Shown piece by piece: positions 36,938-45,635 of a DNA stretch of 64,000 nt (its first letter is position 1; every line of letters begins with the position of its first letter). Location of the stretch: positions 1 through 64,000 of the forward strand of contig CAKVAL010000004.1 in NCBI GenBank assembly GCA_934725085.1, written 5' to 3'. Made by a program: the position numbers and the translations under genes. This DNA is from an uncultured Erysipelotrichaceae bacterium (lineage in GTDB: Bacteria > Bacillota_I > Bacilli_A > Erysipelotrichales > Erysipelotrichaceae). The notes beneath the pieces are model-generated. The model had not been told where the DNA came from. It saw only the letters and a program-made list of their open reading frames with translations, and ran no database searches.

Positions 36938-39900
36938 CTAACCTTTTAATAAATCGACTTTTGTTTCATAAAGACCTGTTACTGATTGGTTAATCAAATA
37001 AACACTTTGATTTTTACTTAGAGTTGCACTAGGCTTTATTTCGCCTATTTTCCCTTTGCCATTTAATTTTTCAAACTTTGTTAATTGTCTATCACAAATA
37101 AATAATTTTAATATTTCATTAAGTAATATTGATTGATCTGATATATCTAGTGTTTTGAATTTATCTCTATTATCAGCAAGATCTTTCAACGCAGATTTAA
37201 ATAAGTTTTTATATGCATTGCTTTCTAGTCTGTCTATAAACCAATTATAAAGATTAACATTCTCTTCAATTGTTATTCCATCATATTCAGTAACTTCAAT
37301 TGGTTTTTTTGAATCGTTACATTTGCTAACGTATTTATCTATTCTTTTCAAATAAGTTGCACGTTCATCGTCTATTGCTAATTCATAAGTATGTTTAGCT
37401 AATAAATTCTCTCCGCTTCGCCCTGTGATTATTAATCTAGATCCATTAATTTCAAACAACGAATTCATTAATATTTTTTTTATTATAATTAAAGGTTCTA
37501 CAAGACCAAAGTTTTTAATACAGTAACCAACAGGATTACTTTCGTACTCTTTAAGTTCATATAGGTAAACAGGGAGAATTGTTCTAACTCTTTTTTTCTT
37601 CTCCGTATGTTCAGCCAAAAAGAAATACGTCCCAGTAATACTATTATATCCACCATACTTTTCGGGTGGTAGATTCTTTTTAATCGGCAATAATCTATTG
37701 TTCTTTGGGAGAATATTTAAATCATACAATTCACCTTTTTGTTGAGTAGGCGCAAAAGTAACGATTGGTGTATTCTTACTAGCAAACTTATAAACCGTTT
37801 CGATTGTTCCGGATAAAATTTCATTGTTATGGTTTCTATCATAGTTATAACTTTCTTCTCTTTTTGGAGCAACCCAAGCACCAGGAGTATTGAATTCAAA
37901 TACTCTGTTCAAACTATAGTCATCCTGTTTTTCCATAATATGATTAAAAAAATTTTCTGTAAATTTAGTATTAAATACGTTACCAACAACAACATTTAAA
38001 TAAGCATCCTTAGCATGATGATAATCATTAACATTTCTAAACTTAGGAATTTGATACTTTTGTCTAAATCTAGTGACATTCATTGCCTTTGAATAAACAA
38101 CAGTTGTCCCTGGATATGTCCTCTTTAGAATATCTGCAAGGGCCTTTGTTGATTGTTGAGTTTCAACTAGTTGTCTTTGGACAAATGAAGAAAGTTCATC
38201 CTGAGTAAGAGGCGTTGCTCTCTTAAGTCTCTCATACTTCTTTCGAGAAATTAATCCTTTATCAAAAAGCATCGTCCAGAACTTATACATCTTAGCTCTA
38301 GTTTCTTCTTTAATAGGATAAATATTTGTCTTATCTCTATTTTCAGTACTCTTAACAAGCACGCGGTTATCTATGCTGTCATCAATAACTTTTGATTGAG
38401 GAAAAATATGATCAATATCATAATACTTATCCTTATCATTTAAAAGCTTTCCTAAATCAATTAGCTCACCTGTATACATACATCTGCCCATTTGAGTATA
38501 GTAAAAATATAGTCTATCTCTTCTTAAGCTTTGATCAGTTTCTTTCATCAAGTTTTCATATAAACCTTCTGGAATTAAATCTTCAGCTTGTTTCTTACAA
38601 GAATCATATAATTTCTTAAGCTTATCTTTTCTTGACTCAGTACGCTTCTTTTCCATTTCTTTTGAACTTGTACGTGCCATTTCGATAAAGATTTTTTCAG
38701 GATAAGATTTTTTAATATCAACAATCTCATCAATAATTCTCATGGTTTGTAAAACACTTCTACGAACAGCAGGAGCTATATACATTTCATCCAATTGAGC
38801 TTTTAAAGAAAGATTAAGACCAAAATATTCTTCTCTATATTTTTGAACAGCATCATTAAAATCATATTTCTTGCTCAATAAAACCATTAGATTATCATTT
38901 GTATTCCACAATCTATCAATAATACTTTGAGCTTCACCAGTTCTTTTATCTATGTGGCAAATATTTTTTTCATCTTTTAAGAAAGTTTTAGATAATCTAC
39001 CCCAATCCTTATAATTTAAACGCAAGATATGTTTCTTATCATTTTCATCAAGAACCTCAAATTCGCTTAGCCATTCTCTTAGCATCTTCTTGTCTGAACC
39101 AAACACTAAAATATGTTCGATTATTTCTTCAACCATTTCAGTGTCATTGTTTGTCTTATCTAGTATATTTTTGAAATCATGATATGATTTCAAATTAGAA
39201 TTAATCTTATCATCGATACCAGATATTTCATCTGTCTTTTCCATAATACCGTTTGCAATCATATACTGCTTAATTGATTTTTTAGTCTTAGCTTTCTTAT
39301 TACCTAAGAATAAATCCTTATAGATTTGTTGCTTTGCCTCTACAGAAATTGGATTACCATTTACTTTTATATTATTGATTTCATTCAAAGCCATATATTG
39401 ACTATATAGTAAAGAATCTTTAGGTAAAACCATTTCACCAGTATATGTACATCTGCCAACCAATTTCTTCATAAAGTTTTTGGCACTCTTTTGTAAGTCA
39501 ACAACCTCACTGAAATTCCACGGATAAATAACATCATCCTTTCTCTCAAGCCAAGCTTTATTATTGTCGTTAGGCTTAGCTAAAGGGCCGACATAATAAG
39601 GTATTCTAAAAGTTAACAAGCTAATAATCTTATCTTCAACGCTTATCCCATCATCACCTTTCGAAGACAAGAAAGGAAGATACTCTTTAGCATTAACTAA
39701 TATCGCCTTTAATTCCTTTAGTTGTAACTGATAAGGAATCAATCCGTTTTCCTTGCTTCTTAATTTGGTTAAAAATTGATAATTATCAATTTCAGCATAG
39801 ACCATTCTCTCTTCCTCATCTTCGGAATCTTTCATATCTCCTACATGTTTCTTCAAGAATTTACAAAAATCTTCTTGTGAACAGCTCTTGCCATCTTCAC

Positions 39901-41038
39901 CTATATAAACAGATAGATTGTTTAACTCTTTTTTCTTATCTTTTTTCTTTTCCTCTGGCTTCAATTTCTTAAAAACTAAATCATATTCGTCTTTAGTAAT
40001 TTCACCATTCTGCATTCTTTTAATAAAATATTGTTTAAGAATTTTTAAGTCTTTATTGTTTTTATCATAAAGTCTAACCTTAGCCTCTGATAAATACTTA
40101 TCATCACCAAGTATTTGATTCAAATGTGCAATATCATAAACTTCCTTAGCTTCAAAAATCAATTGAACATCATCACCCAATAAAGTACATAACGCATCAT
40201 ATTGACTATCTAAATCATCATTAAGAGATAAACTCTTAAATTCAGAATCCTTTAATTCTTCATCTTTGTATAATTTATCCAATTCAGTCTTTCTGCCAGA
40301 AAGAAGCTTAATTACTAGTTTTAAATCAAATTGACCATCACCATTCTTATCAATATCACCATAAGCATCTAATAAGCATTTTTCTTTATTAGTCGGATTA
40401 TCTCTATTACTTAAAACTTCTTTAAAAGCATCTATATCATTCGGATTAAATTTCATATCACAAGAATCTAGATAATCCTTAAAATCGGAAATTGCTTCAT
40501 CAATAGTTTTTGTCTCAGTATCAGCTGTATCAAATAAGAAATGACCTCTGTTCTTCAAAATATGGTGAATCGCTAAAAATACTAATCTTGGATCATGTGG
40601 CTCTTTTGATTCGATTAGTTCTTTTCTTAAATGATAAATTGTAGGATATTTCTTTAAATAGTCCCCATCCGAGAAATCAGAATCATTAAACAAAGAATAT
40701 GAACAAGTTTTATCAGTTTTATCTTCTTGATAAAGATTACTATCATGCATTCTTACAAAGAAAGAAGGATCTTCCTTTACAATCTCGTTATTAAACAAAA
40801 CTTCTAAAAGTTCTAGTCTCTTTTTAGTTCTTTCAAGTCTTCTTCTATTACCCCTTGCCATTCTTCTAGCAGAAGCATCCTTTGCTTCTTCAAACAAACG
40901 AACACCCCACATATGTTTACCATTAAACTTTAAAAGATTGTAGTCATGGTCTGTAACCACCCAACCAATAGAATTAGTACCGGCGTCTACCCCTACATAG
41001 TAATTACCCTTTATTTTATCGTTGCCATTAATTTTCAT
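36938..41038 (-). CDS. cas9: RNA-guided endonuclease Cas9 (type II-A)
   Basis: The 1366-residue protein has RuvC-I (YYVGVDAGTNSIGW, catalytic Asp18), an Arg-rich bridge helix (ARRMARGNRRRLERTKKRLE), RuvC-II (IFIEMAR), HNH (YDIDHIFPQS with its catalytic His) and RuvC-III (YHHAKDAYLNVVVGN). All catalytic motifs are intact. I place the start at the ATG at 41038, preceded by AAAGGAGG with 8-nt spacing. The upstream in-frame codon at 41068 would overlap the tracrRNA -35 box and has no ribosome site. PAM preference cannot be read. Confidence 0.97.
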   Translation of the reverse strand: MKINGNDKIKGNYYVGVDAGTNSIGWVVTDHDYNLLKFNGKHMWGVRLFEEAKDASARRMARGNRRRLERTKKRLELLEVLFNNEIVKEDPSFFVRMHDSNLYQEDKTDKTCSYSLFNDSDFSDGDYLKKYPTIYHLRKELIESKEPHDPRLVFLAIHHILKNRGHFLFDTADTETKTIDEAISDFKDYLDSCDMKFNPNDIDAFKEVLSNRDNPTNKEKCLLDAYGDIDKNGDGQFDLKLVIKLLSGRKTELDKLYKDEELKDSEFKSLSLNDDLDSQYDALCTLLGDDVQLIFEAKEVYDIAHLNQILGDDKYLSEAKVRLYDKNNKDLKILKQYFIKRMQNGEITKDEYDLVFKKLKPEEKKKDKKKELNNLSVYIGEDGKSCSQEDFCKFLKKHVGDMKDSEDEEERMVYAEIDNYQFLTKLRSKENGLIPYQLQLKELKAILVNAKEYLPFLSSKGDDGISVEDKIISLLTFRIPYYVGPLAKPNDNNKAWLERKDDVIYPWNFSEVVDLQKSAKNFMKKLVGRCTYTGEMVLPKDSLLYSQYMALNEINNIKVNGNPISVEAKQQIYKDLFLGNKKAKTKKSIKQYMIANGIMEKTDEISGIDDKINSNLKSYHDFKNILDKTNNDTEMVEEIIEHILVFGSDKKMLREWLSEFEVLDENDKKHILRLNYKDWGRLSKTFLKDEKNICHIDKRTGEAQSIIDRLWNTNDNLMVLLSKKYDFNDAVQKYREEYFGLNLSLKAQLDEMYIAPAVRRSVLQTMRIIDEIVDIKKSYPEKIFIEMARTSSKEMEKKRTESRKDKLKKLYDSCKKQAEDLIPEGLYENLMKETDQSLRRDRLYFYYTQMGRCMYTGELIDLGKLLNDKDKYYDIDHIFPQSKVIDDSIDNRVLVKSTENRDKTNIYPIKEETRAKMYKFWTMLFDKGLISRKKYERLKRATPLTQDELSSFVQRQLVETQQSTKALADILKRTYPGTTVVYSKAMNVTRFRQKYQIPKFRNVNDYHHAKDAYLNVVVGNVFNTKFTENFFNHIMEKQDDYSLNRVFEFNTPGAWVAPKREESYNYDRNHNNEILSGTIETVYKFASKNTPIVTFAPTQQKGELYDLNILPKNNRLLPIKKNLPPEKYGGYNSITGTYFFLAEHTEKKKRVRTILPVYLYELKEYESNPVGYCIKNFGLVEPLIIIKKILMNSLFEINGSRLIITGRSGENLLAKHTYELAIDDERATYLKRIDKYVSKCNDSKKPIEVTEYDGITIEENVNLYNWFIDRLESNAYKNLFKSALKDLADNRDKFKTLDISDQSILLNEILKLFICDRQLTKFEKLNGKGKIGEIKPSATLSKNQSVYLINQSVTGLYETKVDLLKG

Positions 41039-41061
41039 CGTTGTGCCCTCCTTTGATGATA

Positions 41062-41090
41062 TTGACAATTGTTAATTATTGAGATATAAA
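41062..41090 (+). promoter_or_regulatory. Consensus promoter of tracrRNA
   Basis: A perfect TTGACA at 41062-41067 and TATAAA at 41085-41090, with a 17-bp spacer. The predicted start (about 41096-41097) falls at the first base of the anti-repeat, so a primary transcript would start with the duplex region. It is divergent from cas9. Confidence 0.88.
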
Positions 41091-41095
41091 TAAGA

Positions 41096-41193
41096 TGCTT
41101 TCACATAGCAAAGTTCAAATAAGCTTTTAGCGAAATTATCGGTTTTCCGAAATCACAATGTGTGATAATTAGCTCTCGACGGAGAGTTTTTTT
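41096..41193 (+). ncRNA. tracrRNA
   Basis: The anti-repeat GCTTTCACATAGC plus AAAGTTCAAAT (41097-41120) pairs with the 5' half of the CRISPR repeat, with a small bulge as in type II-A duplexes. After AAGCTTTTAGCG come three hairpins: TCGG/CCGA (41139-41150), ATCACA/TGTGAT (41152-41166) and CTCTC/GAGAG (41173-41186). The last is followed by seven Ts, a terminator. Length is about 97 nt. It is divergently transcribed beside cas9, as in Streptococcus. Confidence 0.93.
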
Positions 41194-41292
41194 ATTACTT
41201 CTTTAAATCAATAATACCACCTTACCTTTGTATATGCTATTTTATCGTTTTAAATACCTCCATCCTTTTTACACTTATAAATATACGTATTA

Positions 41293-42406
41293 GCCTGTAC
41301 AAAAATCATCTGATTAGCACCTTTTAACAGGTGGTGTGATTTTTGTACAGGCTTTCCCATATACTCAAAGATGTAAAGAGGTACAGATATGAGCAAAGTT
41401 GACATGAAAATTAAAAGAATGAGTCTTGATAAGTTCTACGAATTGTTTGGTGATGAAGAGAAATGCAGATTATATTTTTATAATCTTAAATGGCCAGAAG
41501 GATTAGTATGTCCTAAATGTGGTTCTAATCATTTCTATTATATTAAGGAAAGAGATACATATGAATGTGCTGATTGTGGTAAGCAAATATCTTTAACAGC
41601 TGGAACAATAATGGAGAATACGCATCTTTCATATCATACATGGCTATTAGCCATATACTTCTTATCTAACGATATTATGTCAGTTAAGAAGCTTAAAGAT
41701 AAACTTGGTATTTCTTATAAAGCCACAAGACTATTAGCTAGAAAGATTAAGCTAGCCATGTATAAAAGAGAAGACATAAGAAAACTAAGTAACGAGGTTG
41801 AATTTGATGGTTTTGAAGTTGGTGCCAACGAAACAAACTATAAAAGAAAACTAAATAGTTGTAAGACAAAAGCCAATATGGCAGTAGAAACTGAAGAATT
41901 GGATTCAAAAATAGAAAAAGGATATAGACGTAGAAAGGTTAAACAAGTGGCTATAGATATTACTAGTGGTTTAAGTTTTGATGAAGATAATAGAAGCGCA
42001 CATAAGATGATTGAAATTGGTAGTACATTACTTGTAGATAACAAAATTACTTATAAGAAAATGACCGACTATAAAATCGTAAGTGAAGATAGCTTTAGAA
42101 CATTTAATCCTAACCATTTAAAGTGTCTTCATATAGTGATATCGAATTTTAAATCATATATTCAAGGTGTCTATCATGGTGTAGCAAAACCTTATATGAT
42201 CCTTGCTTTCTCAGAATATTTATGGAGAATAAATCATAGGTATTGTAAAGACTTAGTTAAAAAGCTAGCTACACAAATATTAGATACACCACCAATAACT
42301 TGTAAGAGTATTGTGTATGCGTTTAAACAAGATGTTCAATTAAGAAACCTATTTGAAATAGATGTGACCTGTTAAAGGGTGCTAATCAGAAAAAATCACA
42401 CCAGGC
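41293..42406 (+). mobile_element. IS1595-family-like insertion sequence
   Basis: The element is about 1.1 kb. Its ends match over about 39 bp as inverted repeats: both begin GCCTG, then after 12 differing bases share CTGATTAGCACC and AACAGG (41310-41331 and 42368-42389). No matching 8-bp target duplication is visible, so the exact ends or an old insertion are uncertain. The right repeat overlaps the transposase stop codon. It lies just past the tracrRNA terminator and beside the orphan antitoxin. Confidence 0.78.
41389..42375 (+). CDS. IS1595-like (ISXO2-type) transposase
   Basis: The 328-residue protein has an N-terminal zinc ribbon (CPKCG...CADCG), an HTH-like region (SVKKLKDKLGISYKATRLL) and a transposase core with the first Asp in VEFDGFEVG and a second in LLVDNK. 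At the third acidic position, by alignment to the HxxNxxE...YH segment, I read His (CLHIVISNF...GVYHG). The enzyme may be a divergent or decayed member. A weak ribosome site (AGAGGTACAGAT) precedes the ATG. Confidence 0.8.
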   Translation: MSKVDMKIKRMSLDKFYELFGDEEKCRLYFYNLKWPEGLVCPKCGSNHFYYIKERDTYECADCGKQISLTAGTIMENTHLSYHTWLLAIYFLSNDIMSVKKLKDKLGISYKATRLLARKIKLAMYKREDIRKLSNEVEFDGFEVGANETNYKRKLNSCKTKANMAVETEELDSKIEKGYRRRKVKQVAIDITSGLSFDEDNRSAHKMIEIGSTLLVDNKITYKKMTDYKIVSEDSFRTFNPNHLKCLHIVISNFKSYIQGVYHGVAKPYMILAFSEYLWRINHRYCKDLVKKLATQILDTPPITCKSIVYAFKQDVQLRNLFEIDVTC

Positions 42407-42494
42407 AACAAAAAAATTGAAGTTTTTGTTAATTTTTTAATCATTTTTGATGATAATAACTATATTTAAATAACAATTAATAAAAATGATGTCA

Positions 42495-42842
42495 TTATTT
42501 GACATCACTCTTCATTTGATTTTTTAACTCCATCTCATGTTTCTTTTTTAATTCTTCGAACAAATCATCCCACTCAGTTTCTTCTAACCATTCATCATCC
42601 TTAGAAATAACGGGCACTCCATCTGCATTATATTTAGTATTCTTTCTCGCAAACTCATAATCTCTTTCATTATATTTGCCCACATTCATACTTACATTAA
42701 ATGGAATAGCCTGTTCTCTTACAGCCTGCTTAGCAGCTAAAGTGAAAAATGTAGTCATATCAAGCCCTAGATTAGACATAAGTCTTTGTAATTCAGCCTT
42801 TAATTTTTCATCAACTCTAATAGTAATACTTGTATTAGCCAT
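42495..42842 (-). CDS. Orphan RelB/DinJ-family antitoxin
   Basis: The 115-residue protein (ATG at 42842, AAGGGGG at 8 nt) has the ribbon-helix-helix start ANTSITIRVDEKLKAELQ and LGLDMTTFFTLAAKQAVREQAIPF, matching RelB/DinJ antitoxins that repress their own promoter and bind a RelE/YafQ toxin. No toxin gene follows; 88 bp after the stop is the IS end. The toxin may have been displaced or lost, or is encoded elsewhere. The longer in-frame ORF to 42953 lacks a ribosome site. Confidence 0.8.
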   Translation of the reverse strand: MANTSITIRVDEKLKAELQRLMSNLGLDMTTFFTLAAKQAVREQAIPFNVSMNVGKYNERDYEFARKNTKYNADGVPVISKDDEWLEETEWDDLFEELKKKHEMELKNQMKSDVK

Positions 42843-42863
42843 TATCATTACCCCCTTATCTAA

Positions 42864-42883
42864 TACAATATTATAATATTGTA
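42864..42883. promoter_or_regulatory. Palindromic operator of the antitoxin
   Basis: A perfect 20-bp palindrome (TACAATATTATAATATTGTA) lies 21 bp upstream of the antitoxin start. It is followed at 42879-42895 by two direct TTGTAC hexamers one helical turn apart. This is the layout of an autoregulated RHH antitoxin operator. Confidence 0.65.
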
Positions 42884-43005
42884 CGTATATTGTACATATA
42901 ACAACATGATATCTTACATACAAACTGCTTAAATTCGAAAGGTTTAAACACACTTGTTTTAATTTTTAATATCTTCATCCTTCATTATTAAGTTAAAATA
43001 AAAAC

Positions 43006-44028
43006 ATGAAAAAGAAAGTATTGATTATCTACACTGGTGGAACAATAGGCATGTCAAAGACGGAACATGGCTATGCTCCTGAAATGACATCATTCTTAAA
43101 TAATTTAAACAAAATGGAAGAACTACACGATCCATCACTACCTAATTGGGACATCAAAGTAATGGATCCTATTCTAGATTCATCAAACATCTCAGTAAAC
43201 GAATGGAACAAAATAGCTCAAATGGTAGCTGATAACTATTTTTACTATGATGGTTTTGTAATACTACATGGTACTGACACTATGAGCTATAGCGCTAGTG
43301 CTCTGTCTTTTATGCTAGAAAATATCAACAAACCAGTAATCTTTACAGGATCACAAATTCCATTATGTGAAATAAGAAATGATGCTAAAGATAATCTAAT
43401 AACTTCATTAATAATTGCTGCAAGAGACGATATCAGTGAAGTATGCCTATACTTTGGAGGCAAACTATTAAGAGGCAACAGATCAATCAAAGAATCATCA
43501 AGTGGTCTACAAGCCTTTGTATCACCCAACTACCCATTACTTGGAGAAGTAGGTATTGATATAAAAATTAATGACAAGATCTTATTACCTAAGACCAACA
43601 AAGAATTCAAACTACACAAACTAAAAGAGATTCCAATAGGAGTAATCAAAATCTTCCCTGGAATCCAACTAAAACTATTTGAATCAGTACTAACAGAAAA
43701 ATTAAAAGGCATCGTCATTGAAACCTTTGGCAGTGGTAACATCCCTAACTACAAGGACGATCTTTTACCAATGCTACAAAGAGCCTTCGACAACGACACC
43801 ATCGTAACTGTATGCTCCCAATGCACTCACGGTAGCGTCTCTTTAGGCACCTACCAAACAAGTAGCGCCCTAAAGGAAGCTGGAGCACTATCAGGATATG
43901 ACATGACAACTGAAGCAGCTGTCACCAAACTATACTATTTATTTAGTCAAGATTTATCTATTGAACAAATAAAACAACAAATAGAAACCAACCTAAGGGG
44001 TGAACTATCCAATCTTAACACACTGTAA
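43006..44028 (+). CDS. ansA: Type I (cytoplasmic) L-asparaginase
   Basis: The 340-residue enzyme hydrolyses asparagine to aspartate and ammonia. It has both active-site Thr motifs (YTGGTIGM and HGTDTMSY) and the type I spacing; no signal peptide is present. It is monocistronic, convergent with degV, overlapping it by 24 bp. The window also holds the T-box-controlled asparagine synthetase, so synthesis and degradation are both encoded. Confidence 0.93.
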   Translation: MKKKVLIIYTGGTIGMSKTEHGYAPEMTSFLNNLNKMEELHDPSLPNWDIKVMDPILDSSNISVNEWNKIAQMVADNYFYYDGFVILHGTDTMSYSASALSFMLENINKPVIFTGSQIPLCEIRNDAKDNLITSLIIAARDDISEVCLYFGGKLLRGNRSIKESSSGLQAFVSPNYPLLGEVGIDIKINDKILLPKTNKEFKLHKLKEIPIGVIKIFPGIQLKLFESVLTEKLKGIVIETFGSGNIPNYKDDLLPMLQRAFDNDTIVTVCSQCTHGSVSLGTYQTSSALKEAGALSGYDMTTEAAVTKLYYLFSQDLSIEQIKQQIETNLRGELSNLNTL

Positions 44029-44847
44029 TGCTACACAGCCTGGACCACCCTGAGTAATAAATGAAGCTGAAAGCTCATACTCATCAACAACACAACCATC
44101 AAAAGTTTCCTTTAACTTGGCCACAAACAAATCAGCCATCTCTTTATTGTCTGCATGAGAAACTGAAAAACGATAAGTACTATCTACATGTTTCTTCAAC
44201 AAATCACCAATAATCTCACTACAAGCCTTCTTAGAAGTACGCGCAACATGAAACTTCTCAAGACCCTGGCCCTTTTCACACTTTCTCATAACTGGAGTAA
44301 GTTTTAATAAACCACCAATCTTAGCCACAAAGCCCTTAACACGACCACCTCTTTCAAGGAAATCAAAATCAATAGGCACCAAATAAGAATGCTCATGATC
44401 CCTTGCATACTCTACCATCTTTAAAATCTCATCTGCACTCTTGCCTTCATCTGCCATTTGTTTTGCAGTATCCACAATCAAACGATGAGGACCACACAAA
44501 GTATAAGAATCAATCACATGAACCTTACTTGGATAATCACATGTTTCCTTAGCTGTTAAAGCTGAATTATAAGTACCGCTCAAACCTCCCGCCATAGCGA
44601 TATCAATTATTTCATCATCCTTAGCCAACTTGTTATAAGTTTCAATCTTCTCACCAATAGAAGGTTGTGAAGACTGAGGAATTAAACCCTCTTTAATCAA
44701 ATCAATAAGCACCATTCCTGTTAGTTCATCCAAGTCCTTATAAGACTTACCACCAACAGAAACATGCAAAGGCACCACATTAATGCCTTTTTCTCTACCT
44801 TGTTCACTAGAATACAATGTTGAACTATCTGTTACTATTTTTACCAT
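44005..44847 (-). CDS. DegV family fatty-acid-binding protein
   Basis: The 280-residue protein (ATG at 44847, MVKIVTDSSTLYS) has the DegV signatures: PLHVSVGG, SSQPSIGE, SGTYNSA, ERGGRVKG and the late GPGCVAL. DegV proteins (FakB-like) bind fatty acids for phosphorylation by FakA; no FakA gene is seen here. The in-frame extension upstream to 44865 is not supported by a ribosome site. Confidence 0.9.
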   Translation of the reverse strand: MVKIVTDSSTLYSSEQGREKGINVVPLHVSVGGKSYKDLDELTGMVLIDLIKEGLIPQSSQPSIGEKIETYNKLAKDDEIIDIAMAGGLSGTYNSALTAKETCDYPSKVHVIDSYTLCGPHRLIVDTAKQMADEGKSADEILKMVEYARDHEHSYLVPIDFDFLERGGRVKGFVAKIGGLLKLTPVMRKCEKGQGLEKFHVARTSKKACSEIIGDLLKKHVDSTYRFSVSHADNKEMADLFVAKLKETFDGCVVDEYELSASFITQGGPGCVALQCVKIG

Positions 44848-44940
44848 AACTATAATGTAATGCATATAGTATTAAATGTCAATTAATCTAGAATTAATTA
44901 CTAGATTTGATAATATTTAAAATTATGTTACACTAACAAT

Positions 44941-45411
44941 ATGAAATTCGAATTACCTACATGGGAACAACTCCCAAACGTTGACTTATACATGGACCAA
45001 GTATTAACCTACTTAAACGACGAACTAGGACAATTATATTTTCATAACGAAAAATTCGTCACTAGTTCTATGATTAACAACTATGTAAAAATAGGAATTG
45101 TGAAAAGACCTGAGAAGAAACACTACACTAAAGAACACCTAGCTTACTTTATTGCGGTAACTATTCTTAAGAAATCATTTAGTATGCAAGAAATTGCTGA
45201 AATGATAAACATTCAAATAAACATGGAAAACAGTTCTATTGAAAAAGCCTATGATCTATTCATTTTTAGATTCACTGAATCTTTAAATGCCATTATGGAA
45301 AACAAACAAATGCCAGTATATAAAAACAAGAATGATAAACAATCATTATTTGATAAGGTAGTTAAAACAGTTGTCTATAAGATAAACGTAGAATCTAAAC
45401 TAGATGTGTAA
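44941..45411 (+). CDS. DUF1836 domain regulator-like protein
   Basis: The 156-residue protein matches DUF1836: FVTSSMINNYVKIGIVKRPEKKHYTKEHLAYFIAV and a predicted HTH-like first half, similar in plan to MerR-type folds. It may bind DNA, but no target is known. It is the only gene before the candidate small RNA at 45482. A good promoter and terminator were not identified for it. Confidence 0.8.
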   Translation: MKFELPTWEQLPNVDLYMDQVLTYLNDELGQLYFHNEKFVTSSMINNYVKIGIVKRPEKKHYTKEHLAYFIAVTILKKSFSMQEIAEMINIQINMENSSIEKAYDLFIFRFTESLNAIMENKQMPVYKNKNDKQSLFDKVVKTVVYKINVESKLDV

Positions 45412-45446
45412 GCGGTTTCGTTAAAAAACATCAAAAAAACGTAAAT

Positions 45447-45475
45447 TTGTTGTTGTATTCAAAAATCAATATAGT
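45447..45475 (+). promoter_or_regulatory. Promoter of the candidate small RNA
   Basis: TTGTTG (45447-45452) and TATAGT (45470-45475) are separated by exactly 17 bp, placing a start near 45482, at the foot of the first hairpin. Confidence 0.5.
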
Positions 45476-45481
45476 AATATA

Positions 45482-45603
45482 GATATTGCCTAAGCTAAAT
45501 GCTTAGTTTACATACAGCAAAAACGCTACTATATGTAGCGATTAATATATAAAAATTACACATATTTGTGTTTAGATAGATGACGAGAAATCGTCTTTTT
45601 TTT
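45482..45603 (+). ncRNA. Candidate small RNA, four hairpins with intrinsic terminator
   Basis: Between two convergent genes there are four consecutive hairpins: CTAAGC/GCTTAG (45490-45506), CGCTAC/GTAGCG (45524-45540), ACACA/TGTGT (45558-45571) and GACG/CGTC (45582-45595). The last is followed by eight Ts. A promoter-like pair precedes the first. No reading frame fits. I do not recognise an Rfam family. Confidence 0.55.
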
Positions 45604-45635
45604 ACTAAAAAAGTGACCATAATAATAACAGCCAC

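Noticed and set aside
41039..41068. A longer cas9 start at 41068
   Set aside because: It overlaps the tracrRNA -35 box and lacks a ribosome site; the ATG at 41038 has AAAGGAGG.
41285..42414. 8-bp target duplication of the IS
   Set aside because: The 8 bases outside each end do not match.
42843..42953. Longer antitoxin start
   Set aside because: It would translate through the palindromic operator; the ribosome site fits the ATG at 42842.
30429..42953. Prophage or genomic island spanning the defence genes
   Set aside because: No integrase, attachment repeats or phage structural genes are visible; only one IS is present.
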